Of a stretch of DNA of 64,000 bases, positions 1 through 11,243 are shown piece by piece. Made by a program: the position numbers and the translations under genes. The stretch's first letter is position 1. Every line of letters begins with the position of its first letter. The notes beneath the pieces were generated by a model. The model had not been told where the DNA came from and did not search any database. It saw only the letters and a program-made list of their open reading frames with translations. The DNA is from Portulaca oleracea (lineage: Eukaryota > Streptophyta > Magnoliopsida > Caryophyllales > Portulacaceae), in assembly GCA_029582165.1 (NCBI GenBank), contig CM055874.1, positions 46,685,769 to 46,749,768 of the forward strand, written 5' to 3'.

Positions 1-440
1 AAAACTCGGATCGCAAACTGTGTTGAGTACGGTTAAGATGCAGAGGGGTTTAGTGTTAAGGATGGTGGTAGAACCCTGAAAGAGGTTCGTGAAATTCCTA
101 ACATAATCTGCAATTTGATGTCTTTGGGTACTCTTGAGGCTAAAAGTTGCAGGTACAAAGGAGAAGATGGTGTCCCAAAAGCGCGCAGGGGTTCCATGAT
201 TCGGATGAAGAGAGCTAGGAAAGGCAGCCTATACACCCTACAGAGGTCTACAGTGACGAGAACTACAGAGGCAGTCTCAAACCTTGATGAGTTCGACAGC
301 ACAGGTGGTCTCAAACAAGCATCCATACAGCGGTATATAATGTTTACCGCTTGAGAGTCCTGCGGGGCTACACCCTGTGGGGGTGTGTTAATAGTGACAA
401 TCAAAATGATTATCATACCTACATATTCACAAATCAAGCA
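1..440 (+). mobile_element. Copia retrotransposon remnant, internally deleted
   Basis: Residues encoded around 70-245 (TLKEV, SLGT, YKGEDG, KGSLY) match the protease-distal part of the Copia polyprotein at 25085-25265 in this window. Around 350-415 the text shifts to a relative of the non-coding segment just before that element's 3' LTR (28003-28060: GAGAG...CCTG...GGCGTGTTGATGG...GATCAAGATG). Integrase, reverse transcriptase and RNase H are therefore missing between the two parts. I find no LTR after 440, and the left end is cut by the window. It is a dead fragment of a family related to the element at 23395-28651. Confidence 0.7.
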
Positions 441-1216
441 AAACGTACATGATATTTTGTGAGCCAAAACCCTCAATTTTGCCAAGCTCTACTCAACTTG
501 GCTTATAATTTCCAACGCATAACACTAAGTCGCATACCTAAAATAGGTAAAACAGAGATGCAAGTACTCAAGTCTCAACTATTCCTCTGTCCTATTTTTG
601 TTTCTCATTATTCCTTTAAAAATGTCTCACATTATTTGCTTGGACTTTTTTTAAGGGGAAAAAAGTCTTAGGAAACAATGTGAGACAGTTTTATGTGTAT
701 AACCATTTTTTCAAAAAAGGGAAAAATAATAGATAATGATTTTAAAATTGGCTAATAATAAGCATCTGTTTTACTGCATGGAGGTGTTGTGAAGAAACAT
801 TTTATTTGATTCAATTCTTAATATGTCTAATTTGTTAACAAATGAAAATAAAATGGTGCAAAGGAAGTAAATTATAAGTTGAATGTAAAATTACCATTTA
901 AATTATTGTGATTAGATTTGCAAGAGAAAAGAAAATATAATTCATGAGGATAATTTCTTATTATTGGTTCAATTTAATAGGATGGAGAGTAAAATAGTCA
1001 TATTTTTCCTTTATTTCATAATATTTGTCACTTTAACTGATTTTTTTTAAATTTTACAATATTTGTCATTCTGTAACTAAAATCACTGTTTTATGATATT
1101 TGTTTTTATAAATGGCCCCTTTCGTCAATGAGAATAATTTATCTCCATTAACTGTGTATCTCTTGATATTTTTCCAACCATCCCAAGTACTCTTTCCGTT
1201 CTATTTTAATTGGTAT
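441..1216. other. AT-rich intergenic DNA
   Basis: No open frame with a recognisable domain and no clear repeat ends are visible. The short open frame at 459-671 looks like chance. Confidence 0.5.
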
Positions 1217-1665
1217 TGTTGGGAAGGAAAATGTTTAGCAAAATTGCAGTAAAATAAGTATCATATATATTAGATGTTTAGATATTGAGAAAAACAATGC
1301 AAGATAACATAAATAAATGAGACAAGATTTAACATGGAAAACTCAAGAACTGGGCAAAAAAAAAAAAAAAAAAAACCCACGAATGATGCAAACATGAACA
1401 AACTCCACTATCAAGATCAAAGTACAACAATATATCTCTACTCTTTCAAGAGATTAATAGGAGACACCAATTACATGAGAAGAATATCACTCTCAAGACT
1501 CTCACTATGACAACTCTTCAAACCGTACCGATTCTATCTGCTCACATTTCTCTCCTCTCGCTTAAGGGATGCACTTCAAAGAATCATCAGCCTTCCCCGG
1601 TGCTCTGTTAACAAGACACATATAACACTTTCAACAGCTTGGATATCTATCACTTTCAACAGCTT

Positions 1666-1746
<81 letters not shown>

Positions 1747-1912
1747 GAAAGCTAAACTTATCCACCATTTCAATTAAATTTACCAAAATTAATATAATCA
1801 GAGCACCCCCAAGGCTCCAACATAATAAAGTAACCTAAATAATTTTCAAACACAATTAAAAAAAAAGTAATTTGATTAACCTGTGAGATTTTAAAACACA
1901 ATATTCCTGACA
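1217..1912 (-). repeat. Downstream (3') LTR of the short LTR element
   Basis: It shares with 2125-3025 the blocks CTTTCAAGAGAT.AATAGGAGA, ATCACTCTCAAGACT.TCAC and TTTTA.AA.ACAATAT. It has gained an A-run near 1357-1375, a duplicated piece at 1628-1672 (TATCACTTTCAACAGCTTGG) and a (TA)n tract. Confidence 0.65.
1669..1746. repeat. (TA)n microsatellite
   Basis: This is a nearly pure TA tract broken by ATACATACAT near 1711-1720. It is absent from the matching place in the sister LTR, so it arose or expanded after the element inserted. Confidence 0.95.
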
Positions 1913-2110
1913 AAATCCCCCTTGGACCAAAATCGCTTGATGCCTAGAAGCCCACTCAATCTGCATGAACGGTCACAATTTGCACTATGCATATTCAACC
2001 TCCACCATTTCGAATATGATCTTTCCCATGAACTTCTCGAACTAGCCATCTTATTGCTCTAACAACCCAAGATCTCACAACAAACCTCCACCTTGAATTT
2101 GATTGAACCT

Positions 2111-2122
2111 TCTTTGATATCA
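2111..2122 (-). promoter_or_regulatory. Primer-binding site of the short LTR element
   Basis: On the - strand it reads TGATATCAAAGA, two bases from the LTR end. The plant Copia consensus is TGGTATCAGAGC. It sets the element's orientation. Confidence 0.6.
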
Positions 2123-2124
2123 CT

Positions 2125-3025
2125 TGTTGGAATGGGAAAAAAAATGGTTAGAGTACACTTATAGTGGAAGCAAAAACATAAATGATACTTAAAACTTCGG
2201 GAAAACATAATGCAAGAATATTATAAATAGGAGACAACACTGAATTTGGGAAACCCAAGAACTAAGCGAAAAACCTGAGGATGGGGCAAACAGGAGCAAA
2301 CTCTATTATCAAGGTAAGAGTAAAATAACAAATCTCCACCCTTTCAAGAGATCAATAGGAGATGTACACATCTAACATATTAGAACCAAGTATGTTCTTT
2401 GGATTGGTTAAAATCAGGTTTGGATTGGATTGGATTGGATTGGATAAGTTATGATGTTTTTTTTGGGGAATTGTGTTTTTAGAGATGATACTTTTTTGGA
2501 GAATTGTGTAAGGTTTGGATTAGATTGGATTGGATAGTTGAATCAATCCAAAGAATAGGGATATATCACTCTCAAGACTTTCACTATGACAACTTTTCAA
2601 ACCCTAACGAATCTGTCTGATCTCATCTCTCTCCTCTCGCTTAAGGAAGGTGCCTCACAACCTTTCCACTTGGTGCTTTTCAAGAGACAATTAATTATGT
2701 TCTCTCCACTTGTTGGGAAGGAAACGTTCGCATCTCTCTCTTTCTCCTTAAGGGAGGCGCTTCCAGAAATCCTAAACCTTTCCGTTCGGTGATCTCCAGA
2801 AGGCACACAGTGGTCTCTCCATGAGACATGTACATAATACATTCGGCAACTTGGATATTAAAAAAAAAAAATTAAATTTCGCTACCACTCCAATTAGATT
2901 TATAATATCTAATTAATATAATTAGAAAACACATCATAATAAGGAAATCTAAATAATTTCCTAACACAATAAGAAATAAATCATATAGTCAATCGAGGAG
3001 ATTTTAGAATACAATATGCCTAAGA
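2125..3025 (-). repeat. Upstream (5') LTR of the short LTR element
   Basis: This is the second copy of the repeat at 1217-1912, lengthened by a nested MITE at 2394-2560. Its right end is eroded, reading CCTAAGA where the partner has CCTGACA. Confidence 0.65.
2394..2560. mobile_element. MITE with CTTTGGATTG ends, copy 1
   Basis: The ends are GTTCTTTGGATTGGTT and, reversed, CCCTATTCTTTGGATTGATT. The interior carries a (GGATT)n run and the block GGGGAATTGTGTTTTTAGAG. A second copy lies at 8581-8758. Comparison of the two LTRs shows that it was added to the 2125-3025 copy only. I see no convincing target duplication, so I leave the superfamily open. Confidence 0.65.
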
Positions 3026-3080
3026 GTTACTTTAACTAATTTTTATTCTCCTATAATATTTTTCACTTTATAAACTCATT

Positions 3081-3452
3081 AATATATTTATGGCTATTTT
3101 ATCAAAATGTTGTTATTTATAATTGTTGTTTTCCTTTCTCTTTTTGTTCATTAGATGAATCATTTTCCTTTTTCAAAGCTTAGGTAGTCGATAATAGTAG
3201 TTTTTTTAAATTTCAAGTCAAATGCTTAAAAAGAAATTAATTTAGATGGAAATAGTAACAACAATGAATATATTTATGACTATTTTATCAAAATGTCGTT
3301 ATTTATAATTGTTGTTTTCCTTTCTCTTTTTGTTCATTGATGAATCATTTTCTCTTTTCAAAGTTAAGGTAATCGATAATTGTAGTTTTTTTAAATCTCA
3401 TGTCAAATATGCTTAAAAAGAAATTAATTTAGATGGAAATTGTAACAACAAT
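3081..3452. repeat. Tandem duplication, unit about 186 bp
   Basis: Two head-to-tail copies, 3081-3266 and 3267-3452, share AATATATTTATG.CTATTTT, GTTGTTTTCCTTTCTC and AAGAAATTAATTTAGATGG with a few changes. No coding potential is seen. Confidence 0.85.
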
Positions 3453-4228
3453 TATTTGGGAACTGAAGGAATATACTGAAACAAGAAAAGCCACAAGGTA
3501 CTCGTATAATTTCTTAAAATAAATTTACAAGGATTTGTACTCTATGTTTTTTAAGATATTCCCTTTGACGTCCCTTAATATTTAATTAGTGCTATGAGTA
3601 TGTCTAGTCAAACTTTATAAGTTTTACTATAAATTATTATTTAATATATATAATTAGTTATAATATAGAGTTAACACCATTAAATTTGTTGAGATATTTT
3701 TCTCATACACATATTTATATACTATTTTTTTTAATATATTGTGTGAAAAACGTAAATGTAAAAGTGATATTCTACCCATCTCTTTTTATTTATCACTTTG
3801 GAGGAGCAGAGGGAAATCAAAACAACCAACAAAGTTACTGATCAAGAAAACTATAAAATTACTTATCTGCATGTATACATTAATTATGAGAGGTGAAGCA
3901 TGTAAATCCAAAATTAGTAAATATTAAAAATGTAAAATAGGAAGAAATAAGAAAAAGAAAAATTAGTTAAATAAACAAATAAAGAGGGAGAAAGGAAGTA
4001 TATTTTAACCATCTCACTTCTATATTTAATAATATATATAGAGGGTAAAATTTCAAATTATAATTGTAATGTGTAGCTATTATCATGATGGAAATTGGCG
4101 TATTCCCTCCGTTCTTTTTTATTTGTCATTTTTAATAAAAGTGGAGAAATCAATACAATATAAAAGTTTGATTACAAACAAACCAAAATGAGAAAAGTAC
4201 TATCAAATCATCAATGGTTGTTAAGTTA
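3453..4228. other. AT-rich intergenic DNA with a partial Stowaway-like end
   Basis: The only recognisable item is TATTCCCTCCGTTCTTTTTTATTTG near 4101-4127. It resembles one end of the Stowaway-type MITEs found elsewhere in the window, but I find no partner end. Confidence 0.45.
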
Positions 4229-4494
4229 GGCTCATTCTTTTATGCGGAAGGTTGCGATACCGCACTCTTTAATTTTCCACCACACTTCACCACACCACAC
4301 CGCAATCATTATTGATATATCTTTTTATTTTTCTCTCTCCTTACTTTTCTCCTCTACTTTTCACATTTTTTCTCTTAATCTACCCCACCTACCACAAATT
4401 TCATCATAACTCACCACAATTCACCACACTTTTTCAAATTCCACCGCACCGCACCATTACCACACTGCAACCAACCGTATAAAAGAACGGGACC
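4229..4494. mobile_element. Tourist-like (PIF/Harbinger) MITE, copy 1
   Basis: Ends are GGCTCATTCTTTTATGCGG and, reversed, GGTCCCGTTCTTTTATACGG. The interior is full of CCACCACA-type motifs. The 3-bp flanks are TTA and TAT. Two relatives, 38083-38352 and 44883-45146, have GGCCCC-type ends, and the last has a clean TAA duplication. The right tip was hit by a LINE insertion. Confidence 0.75.
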
Positions 4495-4497
4495 TAT

Positions 4498-5086
4498 CCC
4501 TATCCGTGCAAATTTGACTCATTCTATTGATGGTGATGATGCTATTGATTCTCGTAGTTGTTTTACGTCACCTTTGCGTTCATACAAGGATGTCTTTGTG
4601 ATCATGCTCCTATTGATGGTGAGGACACAGAGTCGATCAAATCTGTGTCTGATGTCTCTCCTGATCTTGAGGATTCTATCTTGGTTCTTTCAAAGGTCAG
4701 TGCTAGGAGTAAAAGGAGAGGAAGGGCTGTGTTGAAATCTAAATGGAGGTTGGTTTTGGATGCGTCTCGGAAGTCTAAATCGACGTCTTTTAAAACTGCG
4801 CAGAAGTTGAAGATCATAGAGGATGCTAGAGCGACGATTGATCGAAAGCGGGCTCTGGTGGAAAAGATTTGTGGGTTAAAGGTTATTCCATCCAAAAAAA
4901 AATGATTGTTTTTTCTTTGTTTGGGTGGTTTTCCAGCTGTAGTTAGGTGCCTTTTCGGGTTGTCCTGGTTGTAGCTTTCTGCTTTTTGTTTTGGTGTTTT
5001 GCTTCTGTTGTTTTTACTGTTTTAACGGATATTTTGTAACATCTTTAATACTTTTTAGCATGTTGGCTTCCAACGATAAAAAAAAA
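4498..5086 (+). mobile_element. 5'-truncated LINE insertion with poly(A) tail and TSD
   Basis: The segment ends in an A-run (GATAAAAAAAAA, 5075-5086) and is bracketed by GGGACCTAT (4489-4497) and GGGACCTTA (5087-5095). The left copy of this duplication is the tip of the Tourist MITE. A degraded coding tail (4558-4905) ends in PSKKK and is followed by about 170 bp of T/G-rich trailer. The tail plus duplication are hallmarks of target-primed reverse transcription. A processed pseudogene would look similar. I favour a LINE because of the lysine-rich tail and the UTR style. Confidence 0.65.
4558..4905 (+). pseudogene. C-terminal coding remnant in the LINE insertion
   Basis: About 115 codons stay open up to TGA at 4903-4905. 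The second half is basic (KSKRRGRAVLKSKWR is not contiguous in frame at its start but KSKWRLVLDASRKSKS is). It continues with a charged, helix-prone stretch (KIIEDARATIDRKRALVEK) and ends in lysines. I recognise no domain. The segment lacks its 5' part through truncation, and the insertion context argues against a host gene. Confidence 0.4.
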
Positions 5087-5202
5087 GGGACCTTATTAGT
5101 TCTAAAGTCATTTGATATAAAAGAAGTAAAATTGATATTAAAAATATAAAAATGTGACAAATAAATAAAGAATAAAAAAATTAATTAATAGCAATTTATT
5201 AA

Positions 5203-5506
5203 GGGTTTTTGGCCTCAAATAATATGTACTGAGGGCATGGTAGAATAATAAAAGTGATTTTCGGCCACTAGCGATGCAGATTTTACTATTTTCATAGCGA
5301 TCAGAACCAATTCCAAGACCGAAAAGCGGCGTGGCGACGTAAATTTCCCATTTGAAGTATGAATAAACATACTTTCCGCGTACCGAAATTGATTTTAATC
5401 TATGAGAAAATAGTGAAAAAGTATAGACTACTAATGGCCGAAAAGTCACTTTGGATTATTCCTAGTCACAAGCCCCTCAGTACATATTATTTGAGGCCAA
5501 AAACCC
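5203..5506. mobile_element. Mutator-type MITE with perfect 9-bp TSD
   Basis: Inverted ends GGGTTTTTGGCCTCAAATAA...TGTACTGAGGGG pair with their counterparts at 5472-5506, and a second paired block lies further in (AAAGTGA.TTTTCGGCCA.TAG). The flanks are ATTTATTAA at both 5194-5202 and 5507-5515. A 9-bp duplication with long inverted repeats is characteristic of Mutator-like elements. No transposase is present. Confidence 0.85.
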
Positions 5507-5857
5507 ATTTATTAATGCGATGATAAGGGTTGAAAGGGAACATTAAAACCACAAGGGGATTAACATGGTTCGTTTGTCGGAAACAGGAGGATTAGGTGGC
5601 AGTTATCAGTCAAATCTCGTGCTAATCCAACCATAATTTAATCTCATTTCCCATGAAACTTTCATTAAATAAATTCCAGTTTAGCAATGACCTATCAAAC
5701 GATTACACTTGTTCTATTCGCTGCATGGCCAGTTAGCGCTCCAAGGTACAGTACAGTATAACCTCTTGTTTCTTTTGCATTTATTACATCCACTTGGAGG
5801 ATACATTAGAATGTAATAAATATCTTAAGCACATAATCGAGATATATGTAATATATA

Positions 5858-6112
5858 CTACTTCCGTCCCTTTGTCCTTTTACCTAATTTCTTTATTTCA
5901 AAATATTTGTCCAATTTACAATTTCAACAAATGTAATTTCTTTTTTACCCCTAATTAATAAATTTATTTATCACTTTTTACAATTCCAACAATTATTATA
6001 TTCAAATAAAGTAGGGGTAATTTAGGTAAATTACAAACTTTTTACCTCAATTCTCAATATCTATTTGACTTCTCAAGTTAGGTAAATGGACGAACAATTT
6101 GAGACGGAGGTA
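5858..6112. mobile_element. Stowaway-like MITE, family A copy 1
   Basis: Ends are CTACTTCCGTCCC and the reverse of GAGACGGAGGTAA, flanked by TA. The interior matches the copies at 6604-6864 and 6913-7173 (TACAATTCCAACAA, AAAGTAGGGGTAAT). Confidence 0.8.
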
Positions 6113-6603
6113 ATATTTGTTATTGTGGAATATATGCGGTCAACGTTTGTAAACTTTAACATCAATTATTGAATGTATCTAATGCTTTAAACATAAATTT
6201 AATATCATTATTGATTACTCCCTTCGTTAATTGACATATTTCAAAAATTTTCACATATCAAGATATAACTAAAAAAGCCTAGTATTAGATTGTAATGAAA
6301 AAATATTATTTGTTGAAATACAATGTTGTAATTTTGGTGAAATGTTATAGAAAATATTATTGGTTAAAAAAAAGGAATGAAAAAACATACAAAATTTAAT
6401 AAATGATGAATAAAAATATAAATTTGGAAGAGAGAGTAGTTCATCGATGAAAAAGATCATACTCCTATCGCTACTTTTTTTTTCTTTGTTGTGACTTTTT
6501 AACTAAGTTTCCTCATTTTATATTATCTATTATTATACAATTTAATGACATAATAACTCTCACCTATCTTGCTTTACCCTTAATATTTATTAAATGAATC
6601 CTA

Positions 6604-6864
6604 CTACCTCTATCCCATTGTATTTGTCAATCTACTTACCCAAGAAAACCAATGTGTATTAGGAATTGAGGTAAAAATTTTGTAATTTACCCAAATTACC
6701 CCTACTTTAATTGAAGATAATAGTTGTTAGAATTGTAAAAAGTGATAAATGAATATATTAATTGGGGTTAGAAAAGGAATTACAATTGTTGCAATTGTAA
6801 ATGAGACAAATATTTTGGGACAAAGAAGTTAGGTAAAAGGACAAATATTTTGGGACGGAGGTAA
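6604..6864. mobile_element. Stowaway-like MITE, family A copy 2 (inverted relative to copy 1)
   Basis: It begins CTACCTCTATCCC and ends GGGACGGAGGTAA. The interior is the reverse complement of copies 1 and 3. TA flanks are present on both sides. Confidence 0.75.
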
Positions 6865-6912
6865 TACATATTAATTTTAATTAAAAATATTTATTAATTT
6901 TCTTACTAACTA

Positions 6913-7173
6913 CTACCTCCGTCCCAAATTGTTTGTCCTTTTACCTAACTTCTTTGTCTCAAAATATTTGTCCAATTTACAATTCCAACAACTGTAATTC
7001 CTTTTCTACCCCTAATTAATAAATTTATTTATTACTTTTTACAATTCCAACAACTATTATATTCAATTAAAGTAGGGGTAATGTGGGTAAATTACAAACT
7101 TTTTACCTCAATTTCCAATATATATTGGACTTCTCAAGTTAGGTAAATGGACAAACAATTTGGACGGAGGTAG
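6913..7173. mobile_element. Stowaway-like MITE, family A copy 3
   Basis: CTACCTCCGTCCCAAATTG at the left pairs with CAATTTGGACGGAGGTAG at the right. TA is duplicated at 6911-6912 and 7174-7175. It is the best preserved of the three copies in this 1.3-kb cluster. Confidence 0.85.
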
Positions 7174-7240
7174 TATCTATTGTTTCTTGTGATATAAATA
7201 TTTCCATCATTTCCAAAAGTTACAAAAAAGAAATAGATAT

Positions 7241-7742
7241 TCCCTCTATATATTCCATATTAATTGTCATGACCTTGACCTATTTGTCAGTTAATTTTTA
7301 AATTTTTTGATAATTAATTTTTTAATGTATATAGTGTTTTATTATACAAAAATACTATCATTATATTTGTAAACAAAAATATTATTATAAGATTATAGTA
7401 TTGTAATCTTTTGATAAATATATTATAAGAAATTCTCAGTAAAACAAAAAACATTGAACATCATGTACTAATTTGTCCAATTAACTAATTTCTTTGTCCC
7501 TTTTTATTTGTCAAATTACCTAACTTTTACATTTCCAATAACTATAATACTCATTTTATCCTTAATAAATGCACTTTTTACATCTTTCCAAGGGTATTTT
7601 CAATGACATTTTTGGCAATGTATAAATTTTTTGCTCCATTCTCTATATTTGTTGGTCTTGTGAAAGTATTTTTTGGGATGATTAATCAGAGACAAAGGTA
7701 GTATTATTTATAAAATGACAATTAATATGAAACGGATGGAGT
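7241..7742. mobile_element. Degenerate family-B Stowaway-like MITE with a family-A MITE nested inside
   Basis: The outer ends are TCCCTCTATATATTCCATAT and, on the right, ATATGAAACGGATGGAGTA. Both fit family B (compare 32965-33221). The middle, about 7469-7702, starts with AACTAATTTCTTTGTCCC and ends with GAGACAAAGGTAGTA, a decayed family-A element. Confidence 0.5.
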
Positions 7743-8580
7743 ACATAATATAATATTACCTCCATTCTTTTTTATTTGACTATTTTAACTAATTTTTTTT
7801 TGTTTCAAATTATCTGCCCCTTTATAATTTCAATAACATATTAATTATTACTTTTCTTATTTTAACAATAACATTTATTGAATAAAACTCTAAAAAATAA
7901 TTTTATTGGAAATTTACGTAATTTTCTTAATAACTACTGTACTCCCTCCGGCCTCACGTCCTTTCATGGGCTTGACTACGTTGTTGTTTATTTAATCCAA
8001 TTATTTCCTCTCACCATCTCCAAAGGTTTTCGGTGATATTAATTTTTTTTTTTCATTATCTTCATAAGACACTTAAAAAAGAATTGAGGAGTAGTATATT
8101 ATTTCCTTTCATAGGCCTGACGACGTTGTTGTTTATTTAATTATTATCCAATTATCAACAATGCATCACTAACTATCAAACCATGGATTGCTAACTGTAT
8201 GATTATAATCTCTCGTAATTAAGTGGGCGGGTCGGGGTAATTAGGTCGACCCGACAATCATGATTATTGAGGTATGCATGATAATTATTACCTAGCTACC
8301 ACCAAGGGCGAATGATGGAAATATTTTAGGAAATGATAATTATATTTAACTAACCAAGTGGTTACTGTATAATCACACTACTAATGGAAAATTTAGGTCT
8401 TCTTGCTGGGGTTAGTTAACACAGATAATATTCATTTTCTAAATGAAAATTTTATTTTAGTTGAATTATTTTTCAATTATAACAGTTGAAAGTTCTTTAT
8501 TATATATTTATTTGACTAATAAACTTTAACTATTAAAAAAGGTTTATGCGATAATAAATATGACCCATTCGTTTTTCATC
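7743..8580. other. AT-rich intergenic DNA with MITE fragments
   Basis: A lone Stowaway-type end (TACTCCCTCCGGCC) lies near 7940, and TTTCATGGGCTTGACTACG / TTTCATAGGCCTGACGACG form a diverged direct repeat at 7961 and 8105. No gene is seen. Confidence 0.45.
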
Positions 8581-8758
8581 CCCTACTCTTTGGATTGGAT
8601 AAAATGAGATTTGGATATATTGGATTGGATTGGATGATTGGATAAGTTATGACGCTTTTTGGGGGAATTGTGTTTTTAGAGAGAATACTTTTTTGGAAGA
8701 ATTGTGTAAGGTTTGGATTGAATTGGATTGGAAAGAGTTATCAATCCAAATAATAGGG
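8581..8758. mobile_element. MITE with CTTTGGATTG ends, copy 2
   Basis: CCCTACTCTTTGGATTGGAT at the left pairs with the reverse of ATCAATCCAAATAATAGGG at the right. The interior follows copy 1 at 2394-2560. Confidence 0.65.
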
Positions 8759-9778
8759 CCCTAGTACATTATAATCTATCTCAAAATAACTAGCTACCAT
8801 CTTTTACTTGTCACGATCTTTTAACACGATGGTTTGATTTTCTTTATTATACGTTGTTAATATATACTCATAAAAGGTATTAGATTATATTTGTATGAAA
8901 ATATTTTTTTAATTATATATTTAATAATTATATATATATATATATAAGTTATATAATTAAAATTTTAAATTTAACTGTATATAATTCATCGCAATTGATA
9001 ATTTGTCAATTAGAGAGAGGGACTGTTTTCTTATCATTTTCCTAGTAACCTTCATACTATACATATCATGAGAGGGAGAAAACACTGCCATGTTATTTCA
9101 TCCTTACTTGGAAGCTTGATCCCCTATTTCTCAAAATGAAGAAATTGGCCATTAAGATTTAATTGTCACTAAAACAAAATGAAAAAAAAAATAGCATCGA
9201 ATAAGAAATTGTGATAAGCAAAGAGAGGACAAGGAAAGGTGCTCAAAAAAGAGGACAAGGAAACTTGTGATCAACAACATGAGACTATAATCATGATGGT
9301 GGATTGAATGTTACAGGTAATCTGAAAGAATATATGACATCTGGATAAAGCGAAGAAAAAAGCATGCAAAATTGTGAAACTTAACAATGTTATAGGCATG
9401 CTTATTATTGGTGACCGAAATACAGAAGTGAAATAGTTTACGAAGTAAGTGCAAGAATGGTAAAGACATATTTGAAGAGTCGCACTTAATGAGCATTGTA
9501 GTTTAGTACTTTAGAATTTGGTTTTCGTTTTTGTGTTGCCTTTTTGAGGTTGTATGTATATATAACTTGTTACATATGTTGTAATGTGAATAGTTAAGTC
9601 TTGTTAAGGTTTTGAATAATCCAAAAGAATTAAAAGATTACAAATGATAGCATTAAGATGATAAATTAATATTTACATTATTTATCATTCCTCTAGCTTA
9701 AATGGAGATTGTTTGAAGAGACTAATTATTATAATCACGAGATTTTAAGTAAGTTTTTGAAAAAAATTATACTAGTTT

Positions 9779-9780
<2 letters not shown>
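8759..9780. other. AT-rich intergenic DNA, no gene seen
   Basis: No domain-bearing frame or repeat boundary could be made out here. Confidence 0.4.
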
Positions 9781-9827
<47 letters not shown>

Positions 9828-9861
9828 TTAGGTTGTAATTATTTTTAAATGTCATCACACT

Positions 9862-9926
<65 letters not shown>

Positions 9927-9966
9927 AGTTAGGTTTTAATTATTTTCAAATTTCATCACACTCCAT
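9781..9966. repeat. Duplicated (AT)n arrays with shared spacer
   Basis: Two (AT)n tracts (about 9782-9824 and 9865-9920) are each followed by AAGTTAGGTT.TAATTATTTT and CATCACACTCCATATAT. A unit of roughly 100 bp was duplicated in tandem. Confidence 0.85.
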
Positions 9967-10525
9967 ATATGCATGTAGTTATCATTCCACCATTTTGGGG
10001 CATCAATTTTATGACCATATATTGTAGTAATCAATAATCAGTGTGTCTCTATATGATGGAAGTCATCATGCTATGCCTCTCGAAGGGTACAAATTAACAG
10101 CATCCCAATGTTATTTGCTACTTTTTTTTTTTTTTTTTTGGTGTTACTGCTTTCTTTTTGAAGAGGGGGAAGTTCCATAGTGTACGAGGAAATCTTCTTG
10201 ATCCTTTTTCATAAATTACCGTTAGTTTTTTTTTCTTTATAGAATAAATTACCTTTAGTTATTTGCATTAGTTATGAATTGAAATTTGTTTAGAGTAGTT
10301 TAAATTAGTTGTTTCAAGGAAAAAATTGATCATCAACCATTTTTAGCATGGATATGTAAATTTGGCATGTTCACTGAACTCCTATCTCAAAAGTAACCAC
10401 TAGCTAGGAAATTCAACAGGTCGAGTACCAATGTCCATGACAAATATGACCAATTAACCCCATAATTTCCACTAATGAGAAATATTTTGCTTCCACCAAG
10501 GCTTGAACCTTGGTAGGGAAGTATG

Positions 10526-11166
10526 TAGTGGCGGATCTAGAATTCGCGGTCAGTAGTGTCAGTGAAAAATTAAAATTACAAACATACACAAAACACGCCT
10601 CATAAATCTAATGCACTAACAAATTTCATTCAAACACTTAAAAATCTCCTCGAATTCACATAAAACCCTTCATTCCTTTTTATTTGTCCACTTAACTAAC
10701 TTTTTTGTTTCTTATTATTTGTCCCATTTGCTTTTCCAATAATAATTTTACTACTTTTAATCTTAATAAATGACTTTAGAACCAATAATTAAGAATAATT
10801 GAAGGTAGTTTTGCCATTTCAATTTATTTCTACTTAAACTTTTAGGTTTAGCGTGTGTGATAATACATTAATACTGATTGTCGGCCACCAAAGCATTTAT
10901 TAACCATTGCCTTTTAAGGGTTTAAATAGAAAACGAAAATAAAGAGCTTGAACAAAGTTGAACCCTTAATCGATGATCTGAGTTATTGACTTGACGCGTG
11001 GAAAAATAGCCAGTGAGCTAAACAAATTTTCATGAATTTACATCATGTCAAACACTATATATTCAATAGATTTGTTTTTTCTTTTCTTTGAAACATGATT
11101 TTTGTTTTGAGAAAAAAAAAAGTGGTGTCTATTGACATCATAAGGCTCAACATAGATCTGCCCCTG
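10526..11166. mobile_element. hAT-type MITE with perfect 8-bp TSD
   Basis: Ends TAGTGGCGGATCTAGAATT and, reversed, CAGGGGCAGATCTATGTT are flanked by GAAGTATG at 10518-10525 and 11167-11174. The 8-bp duplication and the GGCGGATCT-type ends point to hAT. The interior holds a decayed Stowaway-like end near 10670. A relative lies at 41937-42671. Confidence 0.8.
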
Positions 11167-11243
11167 GAAGTATGGAAGATAGGGATGGGTGTTACTTGAC
11201 TACTATCTCTTTGGTGGAATACACTTATATATTTAGTATATTT

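Larger units (their letters stand above)
1217..3025 (-). mobile_element. Short non-autonomous LTR retrotransposon (TRIM/LARD-like)
   Basis: Two related direct copies, 1217-1912 and 2125-3025, flank an interior of only about 212 bp. Read on the - strand, the first copy begins TGTCAGGAATATTG and both end in CCAACA. Two bases inside the upstream copy lies TGATATCAAAG (2111-2122), a degenerate match to the initiator-Met tRNA primer-binding site. Next to the downstream copy lies a purine tract, CCAAGGGGGATTT (1913-1925). No gag or pol fits in the interior, so mobility would need enzymes from elsewhere. The 5-bp flanks, GGTAT and GTTAC, match only partly as a TSD. The copies differ by many substitutions, a microsatellite and a nested MITE, so it is old. 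It is larger than a typical TRIM. Confidence 0.7.

Noticed and set aside
1576..1773. Open frame on the - strand rich in Tyr/Ile
   Set aside because: It is a translation of a (TA)n microsatellite within an LTR.
9781..9966. Replication origin or matrix attachment region based on AT-richness
   Set aside because: Simple (AT)n expansion and duplication explain it, and no further sequence evidence exists.
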